From Bacteroidales bacterium (GTDB taxonomy: Bacteria; Bacteroidota; Bacteroidia; Bacteroidales; Bacteroidaceae): a stretch of 64,000 bases of DNA. The notes beneath the pieces are model-generated. The model made no database searches. It saw only the letters and a list, made by a program, of their open reading frames with translations, and had not been told where the DNA came from. A program made the translations under genes and the position numbers. Every line of letters begins with the position of its first letter. The stretch's first letter is position 1. This document shows, one piece after another, positions 8,755 through 17,799 of the stretch. The stretch spans positions 1 through 64,000 of the forward strand of contig JAATGU010000039.1 of assembly GCA_015654535.1 (NCBI GenBank). The letters are read 5' to 3'.

Positions 8755-8762
8755 CAAAGATA
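8755..8762 (-). promoter_or_regulatory. -7 promoter box of bcp-recA
   Basis: The minus-strand sequence TATCTTTG matches TAnnTTTG and would start transcription about 15 bases ahead of the bcp ATG. The -33 box is not convincing. Confidence 0.5.
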
Positions 8763-8804
8763 AAAATAAAAAATTGAGAATGGAAATAATAGTTGTTAAT
8801 CTAT

Positions 8805-9821
8805 TTATTTGATAGAATAATTCATTTTGATTGTTATATCTTTTTTTTGTTTTTTTTCGCTCATAAAGAGATTTTTAAGTAACTGTATACTCATCCTTTT
8901 TCGTTTGGAATATGATTCAAAGTTATCTGTTTTATAATCAAAATCACTTTTCCAGCAAAAGGTGGGAGATACATAGCAATAGGTTGCTTCTCCGATTGAA
9001 CTGTCAAAATCTTTATCCTCTTTAAGGGAAAGAATATTCTTTTTTGAAGGTGCGATACATATAATTTTTTTGCTTCTACATTCGTTGACTAAAGGTTCTA
9101 TTATATGATCGTAGTTTTCAATGAGATCTTTAGTATCAAAATTATTGTAGACTGATTCTCCAATCTTTTGGATTGGTCTTAGTTGAAGAATATCTAAGGG
9201 TATTTGAGCAAATATTTTGTTGAACTCTGTTAATTCCTGTAAGTTATCTTGATTGATAGTATAGTTTATCCTTAATTTGAAATGTGTGTATTTTTGTTTA
9301 ACTTCAGCAATGTTATTGAGTAACTCGATAAAATCTTCATATTTGCCGTTAGTCATAAAGAACTCATAAGTTTCTTTTTTTAGACCATGCGAAGATAATG
9401 TGATTTCATTTAATCCAGCTTCAATGTATGCAATTAAAAGTTCTTTAGTGATTAGTGATCCATTGGTTGTCAATGAAATATAAGGTATGCCGCATTGTTT
9501 TCCTAAGGCAATGAGCTCTAAAAGGTTTTTATGTAAAGTTGGTTCTGCTCCACAACCAATTTGTAATTTTAAAGCTCGGTGGAAAATAGATTTGGAAATT
9601 AATCTTATTTCTTCAATCGTTAACCGCTTGTGTTCATCCTTTTTTGATTCCGGATTGCTAAAATAACACATTTTGCATTTGAAGTTACATGCAAATACGG
9701 GATCAATAAAAATTCCAATATATCTTTTTTTGAAGATATGTAATAGATAAATTCCTAATAGTTTAATTCTTCTATTTTTTATTTTATTGGCCAGACCTAA
9801 CAGGTGGTAGATATTTTTCAT
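8805..9821 (-). CDS. radical SAM protein
   Basis: A 338-residue protein with the radical SAM iron-sulfur motif C45-x3-C49-x2-C52 in FACNFKCKMCYFSNPESK. A following segment (LQIGCGAEPTLHKNLLELI, then ISLTTNGSLIT) fits the SAM-binding GGE and strand 3-4 region. The C-terminal part has only two or three further cysteines (ATYCYVSPTFCWKSD), which may be a reduced SPASM/twitch cluster. An N-terminal basic, hydrophobic stretch precedes the core. It is a SPASM-type peptide- or sugar-modifying radical enzyme by resemblance only, with no precursor peptide visible nearby. It lies 59 bp from carboxynorspermidine dehydrogenase but is separated from it by a strong palindrome, so probably not co-transcribed. 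Substrate unknown. Confidence 0.85.
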   Translation of the reverse strand: MKNIYHLLGLANKIKNRRIKLLGIYLLHIFKKRYIGIFIDPVFACNFKCKMCYFSNPESKKDEHKRLTIEEIRLISKSIFHRALKLQIGCGAEPTLHKNLLELIALGKQCGIPYISLTTNGSLITKELLIAYIEAGLNEITLSSHGLKKETYEFFMTNGKYEDFIELLNNIAEVKQKYTHFKLRINYTINQDNLQELTEFNKIFAQIPLDILQLRPIQKIGESVYNNFDTKDLIENYDHIIEPLVNECRSKKIICIAPSKKNILSLKEDKDFDSSIGEATYCYVSPTFCWKSDFDYKTDNFESYSKRKRMSIQLLKNLFMSEKKQKKDITIKMNYSIK

Positions 9822-9837
9822 AACTGAAGATAAAAGG

Positions 9838-9863
9838 CAGAGGAAAATAATTATTTTCCTCTG
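9838..9863 (-). terminator. perfect 26-bp palindrome, terminator
   Basis: CAGAGGAAAATAA (9838-9850) is immediately followed by its exact complement TTATTTTCCTCTG (9851-9863). It lies 17 bp past the carboxynorspermidine dehydrogenase stop and most likely terminates that transcript. Confidence 0.75.
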
Positions 9864-9880
9864 TAATAAATTGTTTATTT

Positions 9881-11074
9881 TTAAAGTTCCAAATCTCCGT
9901 CGAATACTTCTACCCAGGGCAGCCCTTGTTTGTTGAGCTGTTCCATAAACGGATCGGGATTAAAATCTTCTACATTATTTACCCCCGGACGTTTCCACTC
10001 ATCTTTGAGGAACATCATGGCACCAATCATGGCAGGAACGCCGGTAGTGTAACTTACACCTTGAGTTCCGGTTTCTTTATATGCTGCTTCGTGGCTACAG
10101 TTATTGTAAACATAATATGTGCGTTCTTTCCCGTCTTTGATGCCACGGATACGGCAACCAATGGATGTTTCGCCAGTATAGTTTTCACCCAGATCTCCGG
10201 GGTTAGGAAGAACAGCCTTGAGAAATTGAATAGGAACAATTTTTTGTCCGTTGTAATCAATCTCGTCAATACGTGCCATTCCGATATTTTGAATTACCCG
10301 GAGATGAGTTAAGTATTCCTGTCCAAAAGTCATCCAGAAACGGGCACGCTTAAGGGTAGGATAGTTCTTTACCAAAGATTCCAGTTCTTCGTGATAGATT
10401 ACATATGATTCTTTAGGGCCGATATGTGGATAATTTAATGGTTTGTGAATCTGATGAGGTTCAGTGACCACCCATTCTCCATTTTCATAATATTTCCCTT
10501 TTTGCGTTACTTCGCGGATATTGATTTCCGGATTAAAGTTTGTGGCAAATGCTTTGTGATGATCTCCCGCATTGCAGTCCACAATATCAAGGTATTGAAT
10601 CTCATCAAAGTGATGTTTTGCTGCATAAGCGGTGTATACTCCACTGACTCCGGGGTCAAATCCACAGCCTAAGATGGCTGTTAGCCCGGCTTTTTTAAAT
10701 TTCTCCTGATAAGCCCACTGCCAACTGTATTCAAAATGCGCTTCATCCTTTGGTTCATAATTAGCCGTATCGAGATAGTTTACTCCAGCTATCAGGCAAG
10801 CATCCATGATGGTAAGATCTTGGTAAGGAAGTGCCACGTTGATTACGATTTTTGGTTTGAATTTATTGAATAAAGCAACCAGTTCGTCTACATTATCGGC
10901 ATCTACTTGAGCCGTTTTTATTCTATTTCCACCAATCGCTTTTGCGATGGCATCACATTTCGATTTTGTGCGGCTTGCCAATATAATATCTGTGAATATA
11001 TCGGCATTTTGTGCCACTTTATGTGCAACAACGGTTCCAACACCGCCGGCACCAATAATTAGAACTCTACCCAT
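9881..11074 (-). CDS. carboxynorspermidine dehydrogenase (saccharopine-dehydrogenase family)
   Basis: A 397-residue NADPH-dependent enzyme. The Rossmann motif RVLIIGAGGVGTVVAHK opens the protein, and the saccharopine dehydrogenase-like fold follows (ILASRTKSKCDAIA for cofactor binding, GVNYLDTANYEP, ILGCGFDPGVSGVYTAYAAKH). These are characteristic of the bacterial carboxynorspermidine/carboxyspermidine dehydrogenase group. They condense putrescine or diaminopropane with aspartate semialdehyde in the alternative spermidine pathway found in Bacteroidota. The partner decarboxylase is not in this window. A TATCTTTG promoter box lies 40 bp upstream. Distinguishing it from lysine-pathway saccharopine dehydrogenase is by whole-protein resemblance. 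Confidence 0.88.
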   Translation of the reverse strand: MGRVLIIGAGGVGTVVAHKVAQNADIFTDIILASRTKSKCDAIAKAIGGNRIKTAQVDADNVDELVALFNKFKPKIVINVALPYQDLTIMDACLIAGVNYLDTANYEPKDEAHFEYSWQWAYQEKFKKAGLTAILGCGFDPGVSGVYTAYAAKHHFDEIQYLDIVDCNAGDHHKAFATNFNPEINIREVTQKGKYYENGEWVVTEPHQIHKPLNYPHIGPKESYVIYHEELESLVKNYPTLKRARFWMTFGQEYLTHLRVIQNIGMARIDEIDYNGQKIVPIQFLKAVLPNPGDLGENYTGETSIGCRIRGIKDGKERTYYVYNNCSHEAAYKETGTQGVSYTTGVPAMIGAMMFLKDEWKRPGVNNVEDFNPDPFMEQLNKQGLPWVEVFDGDLEL

Positions 11075-11113
11075 TTAAGTGTAATTTAATTGTTTTAATA
11101 TTGATAACTTGAG

Positions 11114-11121
11114 CAAAGATA
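11114..11121 (-). promoter_or_regulatory. -7 promoter box of carboxynorspermidine dehydrogenase
   Basis: CAAAGATA on the plus strand reads TATCTTTG on the minus strand, matching TAnnTTTG, 40 bp upstream of the start codon. Confidence 0.45.
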
Positions 11122-11169
11122 GATAATTTTATTGAAGGGAGGGAAATATATGGGTTAATATTTATGCCT

Positions 11170-12177
11170 TTATCTCGATGTAATATCCATCCCGCCATTC
11201 TTGGCAATGATCCAGATAATGATGGGTGCGCCAAAGAGCGCGGTGACTGAATTGATGGGCAATGTTCCCTGACTGCCTGGTAATTGGGAGATGAGATCGC
11301 ATATTAACATAATCACACTTCCACAAAGAATGGAAGCGGGAATAATCTGCTGATGATCCGAGGAATGGAAAATGCCCCGGGCAATGTGGGGAACGGTTAC
11401 TCCGATAAAAGCAATGGGCCCTGTAAACGCGGTGGATGTTCCTGCTAATAAAGCTGTGGCAAGAATGATCCACAGACGAGTGTGAGAAACAGAAATACCC
11501 AGTCCGGCGGCATACTTTTCACCCAACAATAAGATATTGAGTCGCTTTTGTAAGATGAAAGCCAATCCCGTGCCCACAAAGACAATAGGGGCCATGATCC
11601 CCATATAACTCCAGCTTACAGCAGAAAGACTACCAAATGTCCACGATATAAACAGTTTTAAGGTATCGGGATTGCTGGTGCTTTGCAGAATACTAACAAT
11701 CGCTCCGGCAAAGTTGCCGAACATCATACCTATTATTAATAAGGAGACCGTTTGCGGAACTTTGACGGATACAATCACTACCAGCAGCAATACGCCAACC
11801 GCTCCAAGTACAGCCGCGGTTACTTGTCCCCATCCCGCAATCACAAACCAAGGAAGAGAAGAGGCACTTAAGGTTAATAAAGCAACTCCAAGTCCGGCGC
11901 CTGAAGTAACTCCCAGTACGTCCGGCCCTGCCAGAGGGTTACGGAAAAGAGTTTGCATCAAAACACCAGCCACGGATAGGGCAGCTCCGGTAAGAATGGC
12001 GGTTAACGCCTTGGGTAAACGGTGATTGAGAATGATCTCCCGATAAATATTATCATCACCACTTCCTGTAAGCGCGGCCCATACATCGCCCAGAGAGAGC
12101 CGTACACTCCCGAAAATAATATCGCAACTCAGAGCAACAATAAACAGTGCTATTAACAGGAAGAATTTTGTTTTCAT
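11170..12177 (-). CDS. FecCD-family ABC transporter permease
   Basis: A 335-residue inner-membrane permease with about ten hydrophobic segments, of the BtuC/FecCD family that forms the channel of siderophore, heme or cobalamin importers. Family marks include LPKALTAILTGAALSVAGVLMQTLFRNPLAGPDVLGV near the N terminus (split across TM2) and GPIAFIGVTVPHIAR toward the C terminus. Its ATG overlaps the stop codon of the substrate-binding lipoprotein gene by 4 bp, so the two are translationally coupled. The ATPase that usually follows is missing: only about 95 bp separate this gene from the unrelated dehydrogenase. An ATPase encoded elsewhere must serve it, or the system is incomplete. Confidence 0.93.
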   Translation of the reverse strand: MKTKFFLLIALFIVALSCDIIFGSVRLSLGDVWAALTGSGDDNIYREIILNHRLPKALTAILTGAALSVAGVLMQTLFRNPLAGPDVLGVTSGAGLGVALLTLSASSLPWFVIAGWGQVTAAVLGAVGVLLLVVIVSVKVPQTVSLLIIGMMFGNFAGAIVSILQSTSNPDTLKLFISWTFGSLSAVSWSYMGIMAPIVFVGTGLAFILQKRLNILLLGEKYAAGLGISVSHTRLWIILATALLAGTSTAFTGPIAFIGVTVPHIARGIFHSSDHQQIIPASILCGSVIMLICDLISQLPGSQGTLPINSVTALFGAPIIIWIIAKNGGMDITSR

Positions 12178-13301
12178 TTCAGCTTTTGCATATAAGTGAA
12201 CTCATAATTGGGGAGCAATTCGGGATGAAGCGCTTTAATCATGTCACGAAGCAGCAAGTCGGGATGAGCAATGGCACTTTCCCAATAATCATTTCCTCCC
12301 GAGGCATTCATCCGCTTATTGTAATTATATACATTCCCCGCTTTATACGCCTTGAATAGTTTGTATTTTGAATCAATTTGTCCCAGCTCATTAAGCGAAT
12401 TGGTTTGTGTGCCTACCCATATATCCGCTTTGCTAAAATTAACCAAAGCCGACTCTATATTAGACGGAATGCTTCCGCTGGTGGTATCGTTTTCATAAAA
12501 ATAAGACGCTCCTGCATCGTGGAACATCTTTGCATTAAAACTTCTTCCGGCAGGCATTGACCATGAACCGCGGAAATCCTGCCCAGACAATAGGGTAGGG
12601 TGTTTTTTTATTTTCAGAGCTAAAACCGATGCCTCTTTATATTTTTTTTCCACCTCATTGAATAACTTGTCTGCCAATGTAGATTTGTCGAAAAATGCTC
12701 CCATAAACTTGATCCATTCCGCCCGTGCCAATAGAGATTTCTCCTGCCATTCAATGTTGTAGATCACCGTGAGTCCACTTTCCGTAAGCTTTTTCGAGTT
12801 CGCATCTTCCGCGTTGTAAGCCGAAGTCATCACTGCTTGCGGGCGAAGCATTAGTAGATTTTCTATATCCAGATTAAAAGCATCTCCCAGATCCTTAATT
12901 TTTCCGGCTTTCACTCCTGCCAGAATCTGCGGATTATATATCCATGCGGCACTGCATACTCCGGTCACTTTATCGAGCTCTCCCAGCATTTGCAAAAACT
13001 CAAAATAGGTGGCCGAGTTTGCCACTAAAGATTTCAGTGGAATCGCTACCTTTTTTCCATCCTTAGGTACGGTGATCTTTTCATTCTTCACCAAGTAATA
13101 TCGATCGTATATTTCACCCTTTTTCCACGGATTATTCACAGTAACACATGTATAGTCAGCTGTTTTGCTAATAGTGAACCCTTCTGCATATTTTATTTTC
13201 AGTGATTCCCCCGTAGATGCCTCGTTTTTATTCGATTGATTGTTTACACAACTTGTAAACAACATTATCAAAGTCAACAGAGTATAAGATAAATATTTCA
13301 T
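12174..13301 (-). CDS. ABC transporter substrate-binding lipoprotein (BtuF/FepB type)
   Basis: A 375-residue periplasmic binding protein of the metal-chelate class. It begins with a lipoprotein signal (LLTLIMLFTSC, Cys lipidation) and is followed by PBP lobe motifs such as VTGVCSAAWIYNPQIL and LRPQAVMTSAY. The frame is open to 13352, but a TATCTTTG promoter at 13324-13331 lies inside that extension, so the ATG at 13301 is the true start. It overlaps the permease gene by 4 bp. It should deliver an iron complex, heme or cobalamin to the permease. Ligand cannot be told from sequence alone. Confidence 0.92.
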   Translation of the reverse strand: MKYLSYTLLTLIMLFTSCVNNQSNKNEASTGESLKIKYAEGFTISKTADYTCVTVNNPWKKGEIYDRYYLVKNEKITVPKDGKKVAIPLKSLVANSATYFEFLQMLGELDKVTGVCSAAWIYNPQILAGVKAGKIKDLGDAFNLDIENLLMLRPQAVMTSAYNAEDANSKKLTESGLTVIYNIEWQEKSLLARAEWIKFMGAFFDKSTLADKLFNEVEKKYKEASVLALKIKKHPTLLSGQDFRGSWSMPAGRSFNAKMFHDAGASYFYENDTTSGSIPSNIESALVNFSKADIWVGTQTNSLNELGQIDSKYKLFKAYKAGNVYNYNKRMNASGGNDYWESAIAHPDLLLRDMIKALHPELLPNYEFTYMQKLK

Positions 13302-13323
13302 TCTTTTTATTGTTTTAGCAGGG

Positions 13324-13331
13324 CAAAGATA
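13324..13331 (-). promoter_or_regulatory. -7 promoter box of the ABC importer operon
   Basis: Minus-strand TATCTTTG matches TAnnTTTG and predicts a transcript starting about 15 bases before the lipoprotein ATG at 13301. This settles the start choice for that gene. Confidence 0.55.
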
Positions 13332-13582
13332 GTTAAATTGTAGATAGAACACATCAGTTGCCTAAGCTTTTCTTCAAAAGAAATAACTCACTTTCTCTTA
13401 ACTGTTTAGTCTGTTATTCAAGATTTTTTATAAGTAGTCAGTACACTTCTTCTAGTTTTAATGTACAGCATAATATAATTAGGAGTACACTAAATTTTAT
13501 ATAGGTGTACATTTAATAAAGAATGTATCCTGAAAGAAAGACTTAGATTTCTTGAAGTATTGGATAAGCATTTCGCCAAGTT

Positions 13583-13619
13583 CTTTCTGTCAATGAAGAA
13601 ACTTACTTCTGACAGAAAG
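13583..13619. repeat. inverted repeat upstream of dnaK
   Basis: CTTTCTGTCA (13583-13592) is exactly complementary to TGACAGAAAG (13610-13619), with an inner GAAG/CTTC pairing. It could be a terminator or an mRNA/operator element. It does not resemble the CIRCE heat-shock operator. Confidence 0.55.
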
Positions 13620-13806
13620 GCAGAATCGGTGTCAGTATCCACCTGGAAATAGAAATGTTTGCTGTCAGCTTCTAAAACTTTCTCTATGAAACTGCTTTTT
13701 GGCATAAGGTTTGTTCATTAATTGACGTACGATTGCTACAAAACAAAAAGAAGTAAAAAAGCAATCAACAGAATTAAATAAAATAATAATTATAAAGGAT
13801 AAAATT

Positions 13807-15732
13807 ATGGGAAAAATTATTGGAATAGACTTAGGAACTACAAACTCTTGTGTTTCTGTGTTTGAAGGCAACGAGCCTGTAGTAATAGCAAATAGTGAAG
13901 GTAAACGTACCACTCCTTCTATTGTAGCATTTGTGGATGGTGGTGAACGTAAAGTGGGAGATCCTGCAAAACGTCAGGCTATCACCAACCCTACCCGTAC
14001 GGTATTCTCTATCAAACGTTTGATGGGTGAGAACTGGGATCAGGTGCAAAAGGAGATTGCGCGTATGCCTTATCACGTGGCTAAAGGTGAAAACAATACT
14101 CCGCGAGTAGACATTGACGGACGTCTGTATACTCCACAAGAAATCTCTGCAATGATTCTTCAAAAAATGAAGAAAACAGCTGAAGATTACTTGGGACAAG
14201 AAGTAACCGAAGCGGTGATTACCGTTCCTGCTTACTTCAGCGACTCACAGCGTCAGGCTACTAAAGAGGCCGGACAGATTGCCGGACTTGAAGTAAAGCG
14301 TATTGTGAATGAACCTACTGCTGCTGCCTTGGCTTATGGTCTCGATAAAGCCCATAAAGATATGAAAATAGCCGTATTCGATTTAGGTGGAGGAACTTTC
14401 GATATTTCTATTCTTGAGTTTGGTGGCGGTGTGTTCGAAGTTCTTTCTACCAACGGTGATACACACTTGGGTGGTGATGATTTTGATCATGTAATCATTG
14501 AGTGGTTAGCCGAGGAATTTAAAAAAGACGAAGGTTTAGATTTACGTCAGGATCCAATGGCTCTTCAACGTTTGAAGGAAGCTGCTGAAAAAGCAAAAAT
14601 AGAGCTTTCTTCTACAACTTCTACAGAGATCAACTTGCCATATATCATGCCAGTTGCAGGTATTCCAAAGCATTTGGTTAAAACATTGACTCGCGCTAAG
14701 TTTGAATCGTTGTGTCATGACTTAATTCAAGCATGTCAGGAACCTTGCCGCAAAGCAATGAGTGATGCCGGTTTGAGTAATTCAGATATAGATGAAGTAA
14801 TCTTAGTGGGAGGTTCAACCCGTATTCCTGCTGTACAAGAGCTTGTTGAGAAATTCTTTGGTAAAACGCCTTCTAAAGGTGTAAATCCGGATGAAGTTGT
14901 TGCTGTAGGTGCAGCTATTCAAGGTGCGGTTTTAACCGACGAAATCAAAGGCGTGGTTCTTTTGGATGTTACTCCATTATCAATGGGTATTGAAACATTG
15001 GGTGGTGTAATGACTAAACTGATTGATGCTAATACTACGATTCCTTGTAAGAAGAGTGAAACCTTCTCCACTGCGGCTGATAATCAAAGTGAAGTAACCA
15101 TCCATGTGTTACAAGGTGAACGCCCAATGGCCAGTCAGAACAAATCAATCGGCCAGTTTAACCTTGCCGGAATTGCTCCAGCTCGTCGTGGTATACCTCA
15201 GATTGAAGTGGCTTTTGACATTGATGCCAATGGTATTTTGAAAGTCTCTGCAAAAGATAAAGCGACCGGTAAGGAACAAACAATCCGTATTGAAGCATCA
15301 AGCGGTTTGAGCAAAGAAGAAATTGACCGTATGAAAGCAGAAGCAGAAGCTAACGCAGATACCGATAAGAAAGAACGTGAAAAGATTGATAAGTTGAATC
15401 AGGCAGACAGTCTTATTTTCCAGACTGAAAAACAGTTGGAAGAAATGGGCGATAAGCTTCCAGCCGATAAAAAAGCTCCTATTGAAGCAGCTCTTGGTAA
15501 ACTGAAAGAAGCTCATAAAGCTCAGGATATTGCAGGTATTGATGCTGCCATGGCAGAACTGAATACAGTGTTCCAAGCTGCAAGTGCTGAAATGTATGCT
15601 CAAGGCGCACAAGCCGGAGCAGGTGCAAGTCAGGCAGGTCCAGACGTAAATGCTGGTGCCGGTGCACAAGAAGGTTCGGACAAACATCAGGGTGATAATG
15701 TTCAGGATGCCGACTTCGAAGAAGTGAAGTAA
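13807..15732 (+). CDS. dnaK: molecular chaperone DnaK (Hsp70)
   Basis: A 641-residue Hsp70 of normal length. The ATPase domain begins [20 protein letters not shown] and includes [15 protein letters not shown] (phosphate 2) and [13 protein letters not shown]. The substrate-binding domain includes [20 protein letters not shown]. The C terminus ends in a Gly/Ala/Gln-rich linker and DADFEEVK. It works with DnaJ and GrpE in the cytoplasm, neither of which is in the window, so the gene is monocistronic here, as its terminator also shows. The intergenic region just after it is where the mobile element appears to have inserted. Confidence 0.99.
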   Translation: MGKIIGIDLGTTNSCVSVFEGNEPVVIANSEGKRTTPSIVAFVDGGERKVGDPAKRQAITNPTRTVFSIKRLMGENWDQVQKEIARMPYHVAKGENNTPRVDIDGRLYTPQEISAMILQKMKKTAEDYLGQEVTEAVITVPAYFSDSQRQATKEAGQIAGLEVKRIVNEPTAAALAYGLDKAHKDMKIAVFDLGGGTFDISILEFGGGVFEVLSTNGDTHLGGDDFDHVIIEWLAEEFKKDEGLDLRQDPMALQRLKEAAEKAKIELSSTTSTEINLPYIMPVAGIPKHLVKTLTRAKFESLCHDLIQACQEPCRKAMSDAGLSNSDIDEVILVGGSTRIPAVQELVEKFFGKTPSKGVNPDEVVAVGAAIQGAVLTDEIKGVVLLDVTPLSMGIETLGGVMTKLIDANTTIPCKKSETFSTAADNQSEVTIHVLQGERPMASQNKSIGQFNLAGIAPARRGIPQIEVAFDIDANGILKVSAKDKATGKEQTIRIEASSGLSKEEIDRMKAEAEANADTDKKEREKIDKLNQADSLIFQTEKQLEEMGDKLPADKKAPIEAALGKLKEAHKAQDIAGIDAAMAELNTVFQAASAEMYAQGAQAGAGASQAGPDVNAGAGAQEGSDKHQGDNVQDADFEEVK

Positions 15733-15763
15733 AATCGGTTAAAAACGATTATTAAGAATAGTG

Positions 15764-15799
15764 AAACCGCAGTAAAACAATTGATTTACTGCGGTTTTT
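15764..15799 (+). terminator. dnaK terminator
   Basis: AAACCGCAGTAAA (15764-15776) pairs with TTTACTGCGGTTT (15785-15797), followed by T residues. It begins 31 bp after the dnaK stop. Confidence 0.88.
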
Positions 15800-15850
15800 C
15801 ATTTTAAAGAATTATTGGTTGTGATGTTTGGTTATCGATTTTAATCATAT

Positions 15851-15862
15851 ATTTGTACCATA
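15851..15862. repeat. candidate left attachment core
   Basis: ATTTGTACCATA, identical to 27496-27507. It lies 52 bp past the dnaK terminator and 101 bp before the first element gene, a sensible place for attL. Confidence 0.5.
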
Positions 15863-15963
15863 TTTGTGCCGCGCGCTAATTGAAGTTAAAGTGCGCCTTA
15901 TTCATGCTTATTATGTCTTAAACACACTTAAATGATGATAAAGTAACCGATGTTAAGAGCGAT

Positions 15964-16533
15964 ATGGGAAGTAGCAAATTGAAAATACCGAAGATTTGCG
16001 AGCAGTGCGGAAAGCCTTTTGAGGCGAAAACCGTTATTACTCGCTTTTGTAGCAACACTTGTGTGAATAAATCAGGAAGAGAGAAAATGCGAGAAGCAAA
16101 GGAAGCTGAACACAAACAAACCATTTTGGAGCAATCGGCTGATAAAATTGCACAAATGCAAACACGCCCTTTTCTTTCTATATCAGAAGCAACAATCATG
16201 TTTGGCATTTCTAAAGATACTATCCGTCGCCTGATTAAAGCGGGTAAAATTCCAGCTTTCAATTTGGGAGAACGGTTGACAAGGGTAAGCCGGATACATC
16301 TTGAAGCTATTTTTACAGCTGTAACTTTACCTGAAGAACCCAAAGAAAAACCTGTAAAATTGCAGTATGAGGTAAAAGAATGCTATACTATTGCCGAAGT
16401 ATCCGAAAAATTCGGTGTTTCCCTTTCAACGGTAAGCAATACTATTCGTCGTAATAGCATTCCCAAACGGCAAGTTGGTAAGTTTGTATATGTGCCAAAG
16501 GAACAAATCGACAAAATATTTTCAAGAAAATAA
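15964..16533 (+). CDS. zinc-ribbon and helix-turn-helix DNA-binding protein beside integrase
   Basis: A 189-residue protein with an N-terminal four-cysteine zinc ribbon (ICEQCGKPF, then RFCSNTC; residues about 12-37). Two excisionase/MerR-like HTH_17 units follow, the first near residues 70-120 (LSISEATIMFGISKDTIRRL) and the second near 140-187 (YTIAEVSEKFGVSLSTVSNT). The gene ends 6 bp before the integrase and is in the same operon. Proteins with this arrangement travel with Bacteroides integrases and probably act in excision or in regulation of integrase expression. A direct role as recombination directionality factor is inference. Confidence 0.8.
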   Translation: MGSSKLKIPKICEQCGKPFEAKTVITRFCSNTCVNKSGREKMREAKEAEHKQTILEQSADKIAQMQTRPFLSISEATIMFGISKDTIRRLIKAGKIPAFNLGERLTRVSRIHLEAIFTAVTLPEEPKEKPVKLQYEVKECYTIAEVSEKFGVSLSTVSNTIRRNSIPKRQVGKFVYVPKEQIDKIFSRK

Positions 16534-16539
16534 TACCAC

Positions 16540-17799
16540 ATGAAAGAATTATCCAATACGAAAGTTACTGTAAGGCTTCGCAAAGTCGAAGACCGGAAAG
16601 AGTGGTATGTTTATATCGAGAGTTATCCCGTGTTTGTTCCCGGTAAGAAAATCCCACAACGTATCCGCGAATATCTGAACCGCAGCGTTACTACTGTGGA
16701 ATGGGATAAGAAGCGTACAGCCCGTACTGAAGCAGACAGAACAAAGACATACAAACCCAAGCGTGATGACAATGGTATCATTATTTGCCGCAGCGAAAAA
16801 GACCAAGAAAGTATGCTGTATGCCGATGGCGTTCGCAAACTTCGCCAACGGGAATACGACAATGCCGATTTGTATAGCGACACCGAAACGGCACAAGTCG
16901 AACAAAATGAGCGTTCCCAACAAAATTTCATCGCATATTTTTCGGAAGCTTCAAGAAAACGCCATAGTAACAGTTCGCAATCTTTTATTACCAATTGGAA
17001 ACGTACCCTTGATTTCCTGAAACAATTTGCAGGTGACACACTGCCATTCAGTAAAATTAACAACCGAACAGCTGAAGAATTTAAACGCTTTCTTTTGTCC
17101 GCTCCATGTGGAGGCAGTAAAAGCGGAACTATTTCACACAATACCGCAGCAACTTACTTTTCCATTTTCAAAGCCGCCCTAAAACAAGCCTTTATTGATG
17201 GATACTTAACTATAGATTTATCCGCTAAAATCAAAGGCATACAGGAACAGGAATCGCGCCGGGAATATTTGACCGTTGAGGAACTCAATACCCTTGCCAT
17301 TACACCTTGCGAGCGGGATGTACTCAAACGTTCGGCTTTATTTTCTGCTCTCACAGGCTTACGACATTGTGATATTCAAAAATTACAGTGGAAAGAAATC
17401 AGCATGGACGGTAATCAAGCCAGACTGCATTTTACGCAACAGAAAACCAAAGGCGTTGAATATATGCCTATTTCCGAACAAGCCCTGCAATTGTGTGGCG
17501 AACGACGTGACCCGGAACAACTGGTATTTGAAGATTTGCCCGACCCCGCTTGGATTTCCAAACCGCTCAAAAGATGGATAGAAGCCGCTGGCATTAAGAA
17601 GAGAATCACCTATCATTGCTTTCGGCACACGTATGCAACCCTGCAATTAAGCAATGGTACAGATATTTACACCGTAAGTAAGATGCTTGGTCATACGAAT
17701 GTGAAAACCACACAGATTTACGCGAAAGTGGTGGATGAAAAGAAAAACAAAGCGGCGCAAGCTATACAATTAGAAATAATAAAAACGACGAAGGAATGA
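16540..17799 (+). CDS. int: tyrosine-type site-specific integrase
   Basis: A 419-residue integrase of the Bacteroides phage-integrase/SAM-like class. An N-terminal arm-binding region is followed by a core-binding SAM-like domain (about residues 125-225) and a catalytic domain. The catalytic residues are all present: Arg275 (TGLRHCDI), His359-x2-Arg362 (HCFRH), His385 (MLGHTNV) and nucleophile Tyr394 (TQIYAKV). It should integrate and excise this element at the proposed 12-bp core. The integrase stop codon overlaps the next gene's ATG by 4 bp, tying a membrane protein to integrase expression. Confidence 0.96.
   Translation: MKELSNTKVTVRLRKVEDRKEWYVYIESYPVFVPGKKIPQRIREYLNRSVTTVEWDKKRTARTEADRTKTYKPKRDDNGIIICRSEKDQESMLYADGVRKLRQREYDNADLYSDTETAQVEQNERSQQNFIAYFSEASRKRHSNSSQSFITNWKRTLDFLKQFAGDTLPFSKINNRTAEEFKRFLLSAPCGGSKSGTISHNTAATYFSIFKAALKQAFIDGYLTIDLSAKIKGIQEQESRREYLTVEELNTLAITPCERDVLKRSALFSALTGLRHCDIQKLQWKEISMDGNQARLHFTQQKTKGVEYMPISEQALQLCGERRDPEQLVFEDLPDPAWISKPLKRWIEAAGIKKRITYHCFRHTYATLQLSNGTDIYTVSKMLGHTNVKTTQIYAKVVDEKKNKAAQAIQLEIIKTTKE

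Larger units (their letters stand above)
13302..13806. other. 505-bp divergent intergenic region between the ABC operon and dnaK
   Basis: Contains the leftward promoter box at 13324-13331 and a strong inverted repeat at 13583-13619. No convincing protein is encoded; a short minus-strand frame at 13490-13705 shows no recognisable features. The dnaK promoter must lie here, but no exact TAnnTTTG box is visible close to it. Confidence 0.55.

Noticed and set aside
13302-13352. Longer N terminus for the ABC binding protein
   Set aside because: A promoter box lies inside it, and only the ATG at 13301 puts the lipoprotein signal at the N terminus.
13490-13705. 71-codon minus-strand frame upstream of dnaK
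   Set aside because: Overlaps the inverted repeat and the dnaK promoter region; no recognisable domain.
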